64,000 bases of DNA from Epiperipatus broadwayi (GCA_028023455.1 JAQFVV010012496.1:3038001-3102000), one strand, 5' to 3'; counted from the stretch's first letter, positions 35,037 through 46,426 are shown. Notes: a model not told the origin generated them from the letters alone. Program-made: numbers and translations.

Positions 35037-35214
35037 AGTAGGCATTAGATATGGATTTTATGGACAAATCTTCCTGCATCCATTTTTACTCTGGTTTGCA
35101 ATCAGTACCGCTATTGTACGGAGAGTTTTGCCTCTGTGTTTAACAGTATGTGTAAGCACAAAAAAAGGTGATCATGTGATGTTTAGTGATTTAATACATT
35201 TGAAAAAGATATGA

Positions 35215-35400
35215 TTCCCAATTTACATAATTCGTGCAGAAAAAGCATTGGGCCAGGATCATAATCTCCGTCACATATATACTACAGTGCTAGGTTTATA
35301 TTAAGGTAGCAAATCTTCAAACTTTAATAGATAGGCTTCAATCTACACCCCACACCCCTTTCCAATTATTCAATTGTCCATTTCATTGAAAATCCAATGA
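35215..35400 (+). mobile_element. Half copy of fold-back family A centre
   Basis: GGGCCAGGATCATAATCTCC, CAGTGCTAGGTTTATATTAA, GCAAATCTTCAAACTTTAAT and ATTTCATTGAAAATCCAATG match 20310-20465. Confidence 0.6.
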
Positions 35401-36059
35401 TGGAAAACTCAAATCATTTATTGCATTTGATATTGTAGTCATACCCATGTGGACATTACATCAATCTAAACTCTCATATTATCAGACTATTATGTATCCA
35501 TATATAGATGAAAAACTACTCAAAACTTCATCACTAATAGTTTTAACAAACCTGATAATGATCTTCCATTCTTTGTATTTCTGTGGTCAGTGTTAGAGAA
35601 GCTACAACCCAACAATGGGACATTTAAAGTTTGTTTTATCTATTTATTAGCTCAATATTTTTATAAATATTTAAAGGTTTGTCAAAAAAATAAAAAAAAC
35701 CATAAAAAAAAAAGTCTTATTCTTATTGGTTTAAGCGTATAAAATATTATTAAATGTTTAAAAAATTTGGGTAGTGAAGTGCAATAGTGAAGAGATGAAC
35801 TTTAATAGATGAAAGTTACTGGATTGAAGTTTAATCTGTCACTTCTTATGTTAGAATGATCTGCATAATCTCCATAAAATTAATCCTTTGATTAATTGCA
35901 CTTCAGATAAATTTTATATTAGTACAAACTATTCAATATTTTGTTAGATTGATTTTTCTGGTTAGACTGAACAATATCTCAATAAAGGTGCAAATTAAAA
36001 AAAAATTCAGAATAGACAAATAGCAAATATAATCATATATTAACTAATCTTTTGTATTG
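35401..36059. other. AT-rich stretch, nothing recognised
   Basis: No gene or repeat recognised. Confidence 0.4.
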
Positions 36060-36440
36060 AGTTGCTGCCAAATGTATATTATATAATACTAAATCATTCA
36101 TGCACTTTACTAGTGTTGCACAATACTTTATTTACCACCCTCTTTTAAATTTACAGTTTTGATTGCCCCAGCAATCTTCTTCAAAACTTTTAGGAGATAT
36201 AAAAGTTCTGAAGAAGATTGCCAGAGTACTGTAAACTGTAAAAGAAGGTGGTAAATAAAGCATTGTGTAACACTAGTAAAGTGCATGGATGCAGTTGAAG
36301 TTAGGAGATATAAAAGTTCTGAAGAAGATTGCTGGGGCAACCGAAACTGTAAAGTGTAAAAGAGAGTGATAAATAAAGCATTGTGTAACAGTAGTAAAGT
36401 GCACAGATGATTTAGTATTATATGACAATTGTATATTCAA
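36060..36440. repeat. Fold-back with duplicated right arm and hammerhead-like core
   Basis: The left arm (ATAATACTAAATCATTCATG, CACTTTACTAGTGTTGCACA, TTTATTTACCACC) is complementary to two tandem right-arm copies (near 36190-36290 and 36300-36415). The right-arm unit contains CTGAAGA, a hairpin GATTGC-TGGG-GCAACC, GAAA and CTGTA, again the hammerhead order. The left-arm antisense version has a perfect six-pair stem (GATTGC/GCAATC). Helix I support is weak. Confidence 0.65.
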
Positions 36441-36654
36441 TATAAATGGAAAAGAGAAAAGCAAAGTGAATAAAATTGCAAACTACTAGTAGAAACTTTC
36501 AGTAAATGTATTCTTTTAAATGAATTTAACCAAAGATTCAATTATGTACTTTAATAAACATTTTTTATTAAATCCATATAATTACAGCAAAAAGATTAGG
36601 TGATCTTTGCATGTAAGTTACATTCGTAGGTGAAGATACACATGCTAAACATAA

Positions 36655-37180
36655 AATTTAGAAATAATCAATTTAAAACAAAATTGAAATAGACAATTCA
36701 CTAAAAAATTACAAGGAAAGAAAATGTTATGCAAATTTGTATATTTAAGAAAATTTAAACAAATGTGTAAACATGGTTAAAGGTCCAGCACAATTAGGGG
36801 GGAAATGGCCACTGTTAGATTATTGGAAACTTTGGAGTTATAATTTTAAAAATAAAAGGGATTATTTATTATTGTTTTTAGATTATATATATATATTATG
36901 GGAGGGGGGACTGTTATAAGTTTAATCATTTTTATGTACATATATGTATTTTACTAATTATATATAATGTAAGTATTTTAATAATTATATTTATTGTAGT
37001 GTAATGTAAATAATGTCCATTGGAGGGAGTTGCTGTAGAGTAATTGGCCACATGACTGTGTAAAAAACCATCTCGAAAAGGTTCCATTAAGGAATGAAAC
37101 TATGAAAGCCTGATTGATGCATTAAATAATATTTTTATTTATAGTTAGTTGTCTATTTCAATTTTATCTTAAATTGATTA
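36655..37180. repeat. Fold-back repeat, arms about 40 bp visible
   Basis: AAATAATCAATTTAAAACAA and AATTGAAATAGACAATTCAC are complementary to GTTGTCTATTTCAATTTTAT and TTAAATTGATTATTTTTC near 37148-37185. The right side also has a hairpin GTTCC-ATTAA-GGAAT followed by GAAAC near 37080-37102, which resembles a decayed ribozyme stem II. Confidence 0.55.
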
Positions 37181-37799
37181 TTTTTCATTTTTTATATATA
37201 AGGCAACCAACTTTATAGATAAATTTTAGCACTGAAATTTGATCATTTAAAGTACATAATAAACTATACCAGAATAAGTTAATCAATAAGTTTAATTTCT
37301 TCTGTAAAAAAAATTAATATGATTGATTAAAAATAAGAAAATATTATTTATTTAAAAAAAACAACAACAAAACTTTGTGATAACAGCAAATAAAATTCCA
37401 TAGTAAATTGATGGCAATTGTCAATAAATCCATAAGAAATTTAAATTCAAAAAATTAGCCATCTCTACATCATATTAGATAATAAATGCAGATGCTAAAA
37501 AAAAATCTATATTCACAAGCAGGAAAAATTAATTACATTGGGGGGGGGGGAGATTCTGAAGACAAGCATTAATTTAAAAAATTATAAATAGGCTTTGACA
37601 ATCAGTATTCAACGAGAGTAAATACAATTTTATAATAAATAGAATTAGAAAACAAAGAAGCACATAAAAAATGTAAATCAACAAAGGCAGGAAAATTAAT
37701 TCACATTTGGCAAAAAAAAAAAAAACACAAAAACGTTCATTTAAAAAAATTATAGGTAGATTTGATTGTCCATATTTCCATACTGCATTGCTGGGTGGC
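37181..37799. other. AT-rich stretch, nothing recognised
   Basis: Contains a G homopolymer near 37541. Antisense open frames across 37574-37994 match no known family and partly shadow the fossil that follows. Confidence 0.4.
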
Positions 37800-38420
37800 A
37801 CTATAACATTAGAATTTGAGACAAAGTAGTGAAGAGAGAGCATGACATTTTTGCACCAACTCAATTTTTTGAATGAGTGTTATGAAACCTTGTGGCCGAT
37901 GTAGTTCTGTCATGCTAGAAAAGAGCTGAAACTTCAATAAAAAAAATTTATATTTATTTTGTGATGTCCACAGAAAGGTTGTCAGAAAAGTCATTCAGTC
38001 AAAAGTTATAATGGTTTTTTTTTTCATTATTGTGTTATAAATGGGAGAACATGGTGCAATCTGCCATTGTGTGAGATTTTAGAGATTGTTCCTTCTTGTC
38101 ATTAACATACCTATATCGACAGCCATAAAACTTTCAGGAAAAGCTTCAAATACAGTATTTGATTGGTTTAATATCAGCCACATAAAACTTGTTTGGGCAT
38201 AACCTGAATCCAAACAAAAGATCAGATGATGGGAATAAAACAAGCTCCTACTAAAATAGTTGAAGCTAGATTTTCTGACTGTTGCAAATATAATCATGGA
38301 AGGACTGAATTCCATTTTTTTTTTTCACCGGAAGATCACAGTATGCAGGCTTTCAACAACAAGAACAGTAAACTAGAAAAAATAAGTCCTAGGCATTCAG
38401 TTTATTAAAACAAGTTTCTG
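37800..38420 (+). pseudogene. Merlin/ISXO2-like transposase fossil
   Basis: Plus strand, several frames. Near 37840-37900 it reads LNECYETLWPM. From 37975 it reads CPQKGCQKSHSV followed by FFFS, equivalent to the WRCPKKGCRKxKSIRxGSFF zinc-binding block that precedes the catalytic domain in ISXO2-type (Merlin) transposases. Near 38150-38176 it reads NTVFDWFNI (equivalent to TVVDWYNxxREVC). Near 38250-38310 it reads TKIVEARFSDCCKYNHGRTE, equivalent to the VEIDESKFGKRKYNRGR stretch holding the first catalytic acid, which is lost here. The GGIER and SDxWxAY blocks were not recognised further on. Frameshifts are many. The call rests on the order of three motifs read by eye. Confidence 0.5.
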
Positions 38421-39547
38421 ATTTCTGGTGCCATGATTAAGGATAAAGCTTTTCTGCTTTCAGTATTGAAAGACAATACATATCTGGCTCTATGATACAT
38501 TTTGGTAAATGATGGGCTTAGGCAAACTTAAGTGCCTTTCTCACCTATCTTGTTGCCTGTCCTTTACTCATAACCCAATTAAATACTATTCTGGCTATTC
38601 TCTTATTATCCAAAAATTGCAATTTTCTATACAGTTTGGTATGACTATGGTGGCTCCATAAATGGATAATGTGTGCATGCAAAGCGCAATTGCTTTATTC
38701 AATAAAATATAGCCAATACAATATATATTGGATATATATTTACATATTACATAATGCATTAATTTTTTTTATTAAGTATGCTATAACCTTATTAATAAAT
38801 GAAGTAAAAATTTAGTTGTTAAAATTGATCTTTTATTTTACCATCTGAAACAGTTCTTTTAAAAAAATCAATAAACCTTCTTTTTGTTTGCTCCATTTAA
38901 ATGGTCACTTTTTTGTTGTTATCACTTTGAAACAAAAGATAAAAAATATATCATAAATTACTATAGCAGTGCAATGCTATTCACAAAAAAAAACCCACAT
39001 TCAATACAAATTTATTAAAAACTAAAGACATTATGTATAGTAAATAAATAAATTAAAAACTTAATTCTGCTCATCAAACTGCTCATGTTAATGTTGTACA
39101 TTGTGTTGTACATTGAATAAAGTCTAATGTCTCTCATAACAATAACCATGAACACATTGCTTTACTTGAAAAACCGAAATTTTAAAAATAGGCTTACTAC
39201 GTTACCTCAAAGAGAATTAAAATGTTAAAAATAATTATCAAACCTCTCATGAAACCTTGGGAGAAGAGGGATATATTAACTTTTAGAACTCGGGAAAATG
39301 TTGAAAAATAGTAGAAGTCATTTATACTAGCGCAAATCAAAACTGTAAACATAATAAGCAAATATACTCTTCAATCATAAAGTTTAATCTCTCTACATGC
39401 AGCATGCATAGTGCTCACATATATTGATACATATTGTTCAAATAAGCAGCAAAATACATTTCAGCTACCTAGAATAAATAAAAAATCTGAAAAACAGCAA
39501 ATGAAAATAGTGGTAGAACAGAAATGAAGTTTAATGAGTAATATTTT
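38421..39547. other. AT-rich stretch, probably remnants of the preceding element at first
   Basis: The first 150-200 bases may continue the transposase fossil, but no motif was found. The rest shows nothing recognisable. Confidence 0.35.
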
Positions 39548-39974
39548 TGTAGTGTAATTTTCCACTCTCATACAAGGAAAGGGACTACACTATTCTCATG
39601 CAAGGTATCTGTCTGCTTTTAATATTATTCATTAAGTGGATAATATCTACTCTAATGAAAGACTAATAAAAATTATTAATATACTTCCATAATGTGTGGT
39701 TTGTGTCAAAGTTGTGAGGACAGTAAGTTTCACACTTTTCAATTAAACAGTAGTAATTGGCTAGCTACAGATACTGAACAATGATAAAAGAAGTGTAAGA
39801 GATTGTGGTCTAAACTAACTGATGAGTGCTGGATCAGCACGAAATGTGCATCATGGAGAGCACACATCTTTTTTACATGTCTTTGGCCATGGAGTGGTAT
39901 GGTGAAAATTACATTACAGAAATATTATTCATTAGCTAGATAATCTCTAGTCTAATGAATGACTAATAAAAAAT
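39548..39974 (+). mobile_element. Family A2 element, rearranged
   Basis: Contains A2 end motifs twice (ATTATTCATTAAGTGGATAA near 39625, ATTATTCATTAGCTAGATAA near 39925, each followed by TCTA-TCTAATGAA and GACTAATAAAAA) and a hammerhead at 39807-39861. The 1.7-kb TIR transposon starts exactly after this element's last base. Confidence 0.6.
39807..39861 (+). ncRNA. Type I hammerhead ribozyme candidate, family A2
   Basis: GGTCTAAACTAA, core CTGATGA (39819-39825), stem II GTGCTG-GAT-CAGCAC (six perfect pairs), GAAA (39841-39844), TGTGCAT, C17 at 39852, then ATGGAGAGC. The cleavage triplet is ATC. Core and stem II are the best of family A/A2; inner helix I has one mismatch. Confidence 0.65.
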
Positions 39975-41676
39975 GGTAAAAGCCTGAAATCCGGGCAAAG
40001 CCGCTTGGAGCGTTGATGCTAGACAAAATCAATGAAATATAATGTTACCGGGCCGCCGCAACTTTTTCTTTTTTTAGACATTTTTTTTTTTTTCTAATAT
40101 TGATTAAACAAATAATTTTCATTTCATTTAGAACATGATTTCTTTATTATTAAACAAATTTTGATATTCATTTTCGTTACTTTTTGTGGGTTTTTTGGAA
40201 CCTGACTGACATTTTTTCAACAAATTTTGCCAATTGTATTTTTTTTCTTTTTATCATTTGAAAAATTCAGACCGTTTCACAACGTCAAAAAATTTGTTTG
40301 AATCCCACCGCTGAAAAAATAGAATACAATTATTTGCGACTTGTTTAGAACTTAATTCTACCTTTCTTTTTTTTTTGGCTTGCTAAATGGTTTTTCTTAT
40401 TATTATTAATTTTACTTTTTTTAAAAAAACACAACTTGTTTTCACTTTGATTTAGATTATGTTTGAATTAGCCTTTGGGGGGGGGGTTACTACAAGAAAC
40501 AGCTTTTTGAGCGGGGGATTGGGGGGGAATTCGTACTGTTATTATTAACAAAAAGGCAACAAAAATAGTCAATTATTTTAACAGCGCTGAAAAAAGAGAA
40601 TCAACTTTGGGACTTGTTTCGAATTTTGATTTCTTTTTGTTTGACATCATTGTTTTTCTTAATATTAAATGAAAATTTACTTTTGTGTTTTTGCCGATTA
40701 AAAAATTGTTTTCAAACACCCACCCCCTGCACACTCGGAAAAAAATTGTAACCAAAAAGTCAAGAATTTAACTTTTTTTCTTTTTTTTAAACAACTTTTT
40801 ACTTTGATTTCTATTTCGTTCAAATTACCTTTTTTTTTTTTTAGCCTTCTACAATAAACTGCTTGTGGGGGTGGGGGGGTATTTCGTAATTTGTTATTCT
40901 TAACAAAAAGTCAACCAAAGTCATCATTTATTTTAACCCTGCTGCAAAAAATTGAATCCAAATACTTGTCAATTTCTAATGAAATAAAAAACAACAAAAA
41001 AGGACACAAACTTTGGACTTTTCACAATTATTTATTCGATTTTATTGCTGTAATAAAAAGTGGACATTATGTGTGCCCGAAAAAAAAAAAAAAACACAAT
41101 CTCACACACTTTCTGTAATCGGCAAAAAAAACCCACAATCTCACACACTTTCTGTAATCGGCAATTCTGAAGAAAAGTTTCAAAATTGCACGTTCGTCTC
41201 AGACCTTTTAGTGGTCTCGAATATTTTCCCCATGCTGAAACATGACTTAGCGTGTGAGCTTTGTCGAAGCCTGTTCGAACATACACTTTGCCAATTTTTT
41301 ACATATTAACCTTTTTTTCGGGAAGGGTGGGGACCATATGACAATTATTAATAATTAACAACATTTTTTAAATTGAAATGACATTACTCTATTACGGAGA
41401 TTTGAAAAAGTCGTACCGCCTTGAAATTTAAACACCCTCAAGCGATACGGTAATCAGCTATGAATAGAACAAATACGCATAAATAGCTTCGAAGCACAAA
41501 ACAGGCCGTAATATTTTTGTGCAATGCCATGTAAAGTGGCCTAGCTCAATGGGTTAATACAATATGTTAAATGTTGTATTAGCCTGTAAGACTGTAGCCA
41601 CCGAAATGGCATTTTTATGTGTTTTGACACGTAAACAATGCCCCAAGCGGCCGTGCCCGGATTTCAGGCTTTTACC
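39975..41676. mobile_element. 1.7-kb DNA transposon with 41-bp TIRs
   Basis: Termini GGTAAAAGCCTGAAATCCGG (39975) and its exact complement ending at 41676. The inverted repeat extends about 41 bases with four mismatches (through CCGCTTGG). Flanks ATAAAAAAT (left) and ATAAAAATT (right) suggest a target duplication of about 8 bp. The interior has three diverged direct repeats, each with GCTGAAAAAA.AGAATC-like text then a GACTTGT/ACTTGTC string (about 40302, 40582 and 40938), and a 34-bp direct repeat of CACAATCTCACACACTTTCT near 41095-41160. No transposase motif was read; the open frames at 40891-41309 are repeat-derived. It is non-autonomous; the superfamily is undetermined, and the 8-bp duplication would fit hAT, P or Merlin types. 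Confidence 0.8.
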
Positions 41677-42239
41677 ATAAAAATTATTGAAATAAAGTTT
41701 GCTTTAAATATAATGCCAAAACCAAATGATATTTGGGGAAGAAATAAAGATCAATAAATTAAGCTAGAATAAATATAGTAAGAACATATGAAAACAGAAC
41801 TCTGAAATATAAGCACTGCTTATATTTATGAAAATGATGATAAACTGCTAGATAAATATTTTTTTACAATATAAGCCCTATACTTTTGTTACAATACAAC
41901 TGTAGAAAATAAAAATTATTAAGGATTTTAGCATATAATTAAAATTACATAATTGTTGACTGAATGGCAAACCTACATAACTCTACAAATAAATTGACTT
42001 CAGTTCAAAATCAGAAAAGTAATCAGTTTATTTCTCAATATATTTATTAAGGCTTTATATATGCATTGATGTTTATTGACTGGTCTGTTGAATCTTGAGG
42101 TCTATACTATGTCAATGTACTATTTGGTACTTCCTTAATCTTCTAAGAAGTCAATCTTCATTTATGAAGCTCCATGTATCACTGTGTTTAATAATAGGCG
42201 CCAAAATTAGATCTCTCCTTCTGAATTCCTTTAATTTGT
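41677..42239. other. AT-rich stretch, possibly LINE 3' untranslated sequence at its end
   Basis: The LINE on the minus strand ends somewhere between 42060 and 42240. No poly-A tail signature could be fixed. Confidence 0.35.
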
Positions 42240-42300
42240 TGCTAATAAAAATTTCTTCATTTTGATGTCAGTGGATGAAAATTTTGTTGCATCTCGCCAA

Positions 42301-45233
42301 CTATATTGTCATTATTATGTAAAGGGATAGCCTTTTGATCACGAAATGCTTAGATTGGATACTTTGTTTTAATGATGTAATAGTGTAGTAGTCTGCTTTA
42401 ATGTTTCTATAGATGTATTGTTTTGTTATTAATAGACAGTTCTCAATGATATGATTAAATGTCTCTTCTGTTCTTTCACAATTGGGGCACATTAGGTTGA
42501 TTTTAGATATGCCCCTTTTATAGTGTAGGAACCAATTGGTGGGCATGGTATCCATATTTATTTTTAAGATAAGGTCTAAATACTTTGGTTCCATTTCCCA
42601 GTATTTGAAGAATTTTGTAATTTTATGGTTTGTTAATCCCAGCCTCCCTGGAATTATTTTTGTTTGTGGATGCATAACATCCCAGATTTTGAGTTTTGAT
42701 TTAAATGCTTGTTTTAATTTTTCTATTATGATGTTTAACCAGTTGTTTTTCTTTGGTGGGTGTCGATCCGTTACTAGCTCCATGATATCCTCATATTTAA
42801 GGTGAATTAAAAGTTGATGGACTAGATTGTGAATCTTTTGTATAAAGCAGGCTTGGGTGGAATGAAAGGACATTCCATTTCCTTCTCCTACGCTTTTGCA
42901 TTGTTTTTATGCTACAACCTTGCCCTTCCAGAAGAGTGTGCCTGCAAGTAAGTTTATTTTATTAATAAATTTGTTAGTTATGTTGATAATACGTAGGAAA
43001 TAGCTTATTTTTGACATGATTTTTCTGTTGAGGATGGCAAACTTTCCTTGTAGAGAAAGGTAGACCATGATCCATGGTCTGAATTATGTTGTTTTGAATC
43101 TCATTCGTCATTTGGGTTCGAGTTTTTGAGATGGCAAAGCAAAGCCCATAAATTTTTGTGGCTCTGCTTCAAATTTGGAGCTTATTTTTTTCCTTGTTTT
43201 TATTTTCCATCTTGCTGATTTGCCTGTGTTTATTTTTAGGCCTGAGTTTTGCGAGTACTTGTCCAAAATATTATATAATTTTGATAAAAATTTAGCAGAT
43301 GGCAAGAAAATAATCACGTCATGCATATAGACCATGGCCTTAATGCATTTTTTTAGCCTGTGGATGTAAATTCCAGGGAGTTTGAGCTCTATGTTTTTGA
43401 GTAGTGGGTTTATGTAAACCATAAATAGTAGTGCGCTGAGGGGTGATTGATCCTTGGGGGATAGATGTCAGGTTGGAAGGTTTGGGAAATTTTGCCATTT
43501 AAGGTAATGGCAATCTCTCATGTGTTTAGTAGGTTGTAGATTATTTGTAATATTGGGTTTAAGACTGAGAATTCTGCCTGTCAATCAATTTATTGAGATT
43601 GATTGAATCAAAGGCTGCAGCTATATCCAGTTGTACTGCTATTGGCCTGGATCTGCGGTTAATTATCTCATCTATCAGTATTCTCACCTCGCCCATTGCA
43701 TTCATGGCTGAGGATCCTTTTTTGGTGTATTGTGCTGATAGTAGTTGTGATAGGATGTTGTCTTGTATGGTATCTTTCATCACTGACTCCATTATTTTGA
43801 TGAGTAATGGAGTCATAGATATTGGCCTGATATTTTCTATTTTGTCTATTTCCATGTTTTTTTTTTATAAATGGTACTAGGCCTATAGGATATAGACCTG
43901 GAATTGGTTTGTTTTTCATTGTGTCAGATGCATTAGCATTTTATAAATGATTGGTACTGAGAATTGGCTTAGATGAGCTAATAGGAATTTTGGGATTCTG
44001 TGTAATCCAGGATGAATATGGTCAGGCATTGTTTGTAGTTTCGCTAGTAGTGTATCTTGAGACATGCTGTGGTTGTGAAGTAACTGAGACCCTCTTTCTT
44101 GATTTGCTTGGAATTGTTCAGAATCCTGTAGCTTGTCCCTGTAATGTTCCATAATTTTTGTTAAGCATTGAGGTGCTAATGTATAAAATGCCTTTTATGT
44201 TTATTATGTTTGGGGTGGTCTGTTTTTTTATTTTCTCCAAGTGCCCATCTAAAGTAAGTTTTTGCCCAACAGTGTTGATTTACCAGGAAAACTTTAGCTC
44301 TTTTTATTGCAATGTATTGGGCAATTTATTTTTGTTTGCTTCTATACTCTTTTTTATGTTGATTTGATCTTCAATGTTTGTTGAGCCTGTGACATGAGAC
44401 TTTATAAGATTGCTTAAGGAATCTAGTTCCTTCATTAGAGTAAGTGATCCTTTCCTCCTTTTGGTATGATGTGTTATCAAACCATGCCTTCTCAGCTGAT
44501 CTAGATAGGATATTCATTTTTTGAAAGTAAATGTATGCTTCTGAGGGTATTTCCTCAGTGATGCTTTCTTTGGTTAGTAATCTAATAGTTCTTTGCTCAA
44601 GTGAAATCAATCCATTTGTGATGTCAAGATCAATTATCAGTGCACAGTGATCAGAAAAGAGGACTGGCTCCAATGCTGCTTCTATTTGGAAGTGTAGTTG
44701 TGATGAGTATAGAAACAAATCAATTAGAGATTGGTGCTGTTTGGTATAAAATGAGATGGAGTTTAATGGAAACAGACCATCTCCACTCATTATTGGTGCG
44801 TTTATCAGATGAATGTATTTCCTGTTAAATTCTTGGTGCATGGTGACTATTGTTAGCTAAGATCATGTTGATTATGTTTACCAGTCTTATATAGTTATTG
44901 ACTTTGTTGCTAGTGTGTATATATATATTAGGTTCAATGTGACTCCTTGATAATTGATGTTTATAACAATTATGTTTTTGTCAATATATGGTATGCGGAA
45001 TTTGCTTGGTGGCTTGTTTTTGTTTATGATACCTACTCCTTCTGAGGCTCAGTAGCTTGTGGGAAGTTCTGTATATCCAAGTTGTTGCAATCTTTGATTT
45101 ATTTTTGGATTTGTTTTGAAGTGATTTTTGGTTTCACCTATAAATATTATGTGTGGAGGATTCAGGCTAAACCAATGTTCTATAGCCATAACTCTTTCCA
45201 CAGAGTTTATTCCTCTAATATTAATTCCAACTA
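42301..45233 (-). pseudogene. LINE ORF2: endonuclease, reverse transcriptase, C-terminal zinc motif
   Basis: This is ORF2 from its sixth codon on; the first five codons lie beyond the insertion. Endonuclease: INIRGINSVERV near 45200, HIIFIGETK near 45150, and SDHCALIIDL near 44630-44660 (catalytic histidine motif). Linker: DTLLAKLQTMPDHIHPGLHR near 44050. Reverse transcriptase: GLVPFIKK near 43880, a frameshift in an A-run, then ENIRPISMTPLLIKIMES; motif A AVQLDIAAAFDSI near 43620; motif B IPQGS then, after a frameshift, SPLSALLFMVYINPLL near 43420; motif C YMHDVIIFL near 43320, where the usual YADD has lost its first aspartate; then SGLKINTGKS. C-terminus: CPNCERTEETFNHIIENC near 42440-42490, the CCHC-type motif typical of LINE ORF2. 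The protein cannot be active. Confidence 0.85.
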
Positions 45234-46411
45234 CACCTGGGTCTCATTTTACGCGATATATAGGTTCCTCAGAAAATACACGCAAACGAAATCGCGCAAA
45301 AATAGACGTAACGTACATTGAAAAGGGGGTGTGTGGTCTGTGATTTTTCAAAATTCGCGTAAAAGCAAAGCACCAACGTAAAATTACTTTAAAATTCACG
45401 CAAAAAAAAAAAAAAAACAAGGAAATAAAATATGACTAATAAAAAATTTCAAATTTGAAAAAAATTGATACAAAAACTTTTTTTGACTATAATATTTAAT
45501 TTTATTCAAAATAATATATTTTTATGCATAATTTACAGTACAGTAATTTACATTTTTTTATATACGTTTTAATTATTATCGCTATTTGCCAATACGTTCG
45601 TTTGCAAACTGGTAAAAAAATCAGATTCTCACAAGAGGAAATACAACTAGCGCCAAGTTCACTCTCATGTTGTGTTAATGGTTTTCTGTTGACAACGTAA
45701 TTAGTAATTAATCTTTGAGACGATGATTTTATTAATTGTTTATGAACTTAGACTTATGATAATAAAAAGACATTTATTCACCACTTCTGGGAAAAATTTA
45801 ATTAAAACTAACAACTAAAAATTAAATTCTTATTTTTGTCTTTAATTTTTTAATTTTCAATTCCGTTTAAAAATCAAATTTAGTTTTACATCACATTAAT
45901 TTCAAGTCGCCGTAAGTAATTTTTAAATTGTTAATTACAATTAAAAATCAGATTTTAGATTTTTAATTGTCAAATTTAATTGTGCCCACTGCTATTACTC
46001 ACCTTTTAAAAATAAACTTGCCGACACTAAATGATTAATAATTGATTACGTTCTTTTTTAAAAAGCAAAAACAGAATGTGATTTAAAATGCAAAATTAAC
46101 ACGCACAATGTTTGAACAAATTTACATTATAATCTTGTAAAATTTAATGTGTGTATACATAAAATGTGGAAATCATGATTTTAATTTCATTATTGAATAA
46201 AATCTTACTATTATAAAGCACTGAAAATATCGAAATTACTAAGATGAAAGTCAAATTCCAATAATGTGCTATTACTTTCAATATAACATAAGTGCGTGAA
46301 ATTTATTATTTAAAGTAATAGCGCATTATCGGAGTTCGACTTCCGGTGAAACATGAATCGCGTAACTTCAAAATCGTGTTAAATAAGTCTGCGTAAAAAG
46401 AGACCCAGGTG
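45234..46411. mobile_element. 1.18-kb TA-flanked TIR element inserted in LINE ORF2
   Basis: Ends CACCTGGGTCTCATTTTACG (45234) and the complement of CACCTGGGTCTCTTTTTACG ending at 46411: 21-base inverted repeats with one mismatch, flanked on both sides by TA (45232-45233 and 46412-46413). TA duplication points to a Tc1/mariner-type non-autonomous element. Subterminal ACGCG/CGCGT strings recur near both ends. Inside, 46243-46345 is a further inverted repeat (CAAATTCCAATAATGTGCTA paired with a complement near 46320-46340). There is no transposase reading frame. Confidence 0.85.
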
Positions 46412-46423
46412 TATTTTAAGATT

Positions 46424-46426
46424 CAT
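46424..46426 (-). other. Start codon of LINE ORF2, separated from the rest of the gene
   Basis: ATG followed by AATCTTAAAATA, then the TA target and the inserted element. Removing the insert and one TA joins codon 5 in frame with GTTGGAATTAATATTAGAGG. The insertion therefore sits just after the fifth codon of ORF2. Confidence 0.75.

Larger units (their letters stand above)
34356..35200 (+). mobile_element. Retrozyme-like tandem dimer, family C
   Basis: Two head-to-tail family C units. Markers recur in the same order: GAGGCAAAACTCTCCATACA (start), ATGATCATGTGATGTTTAGT, TTTTCATTTTGGACTCAAAG, the hammerhead (34525-34584 and 34975-35036), CTTCCTGCATCCATTTTTAC, CTCTGGTTTGC and GAGAGTTTTGCCTCTGTG. 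Predicted cleavage sites are at 34570/34571 and 35021/35022, so one monomer is 451 nt. Head-to-tail multimers with a hammerhead in each unit are the hallmark of retrozymes, whose RNA is cut and circularised and then copied by LINE-type machinery. The small open frame at 34654-34851 is not conserved. Confidence 0.75.

Noticed and set aside
37080-37102. Hammerhead at 37.1 kb
   Set aside because: A good hairpin followed by GAAAC is present, but the first core box reads CTCGAAA rather than CTGANGA and no helix I was found.
37574-38315. Minus-strand protein gene across 37.6-38.3 kb
   Set aside because: Open frames there match no family, whereas the plus strand shows ordered Merlin-type motifs, so the minus frames are most likely shadows.
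43593-44367. Plus-strand open frames opposite the LINE
   Set aside because: They are antisense shadows of the LINE ORF2, whose motifs are clear on the minus strand.
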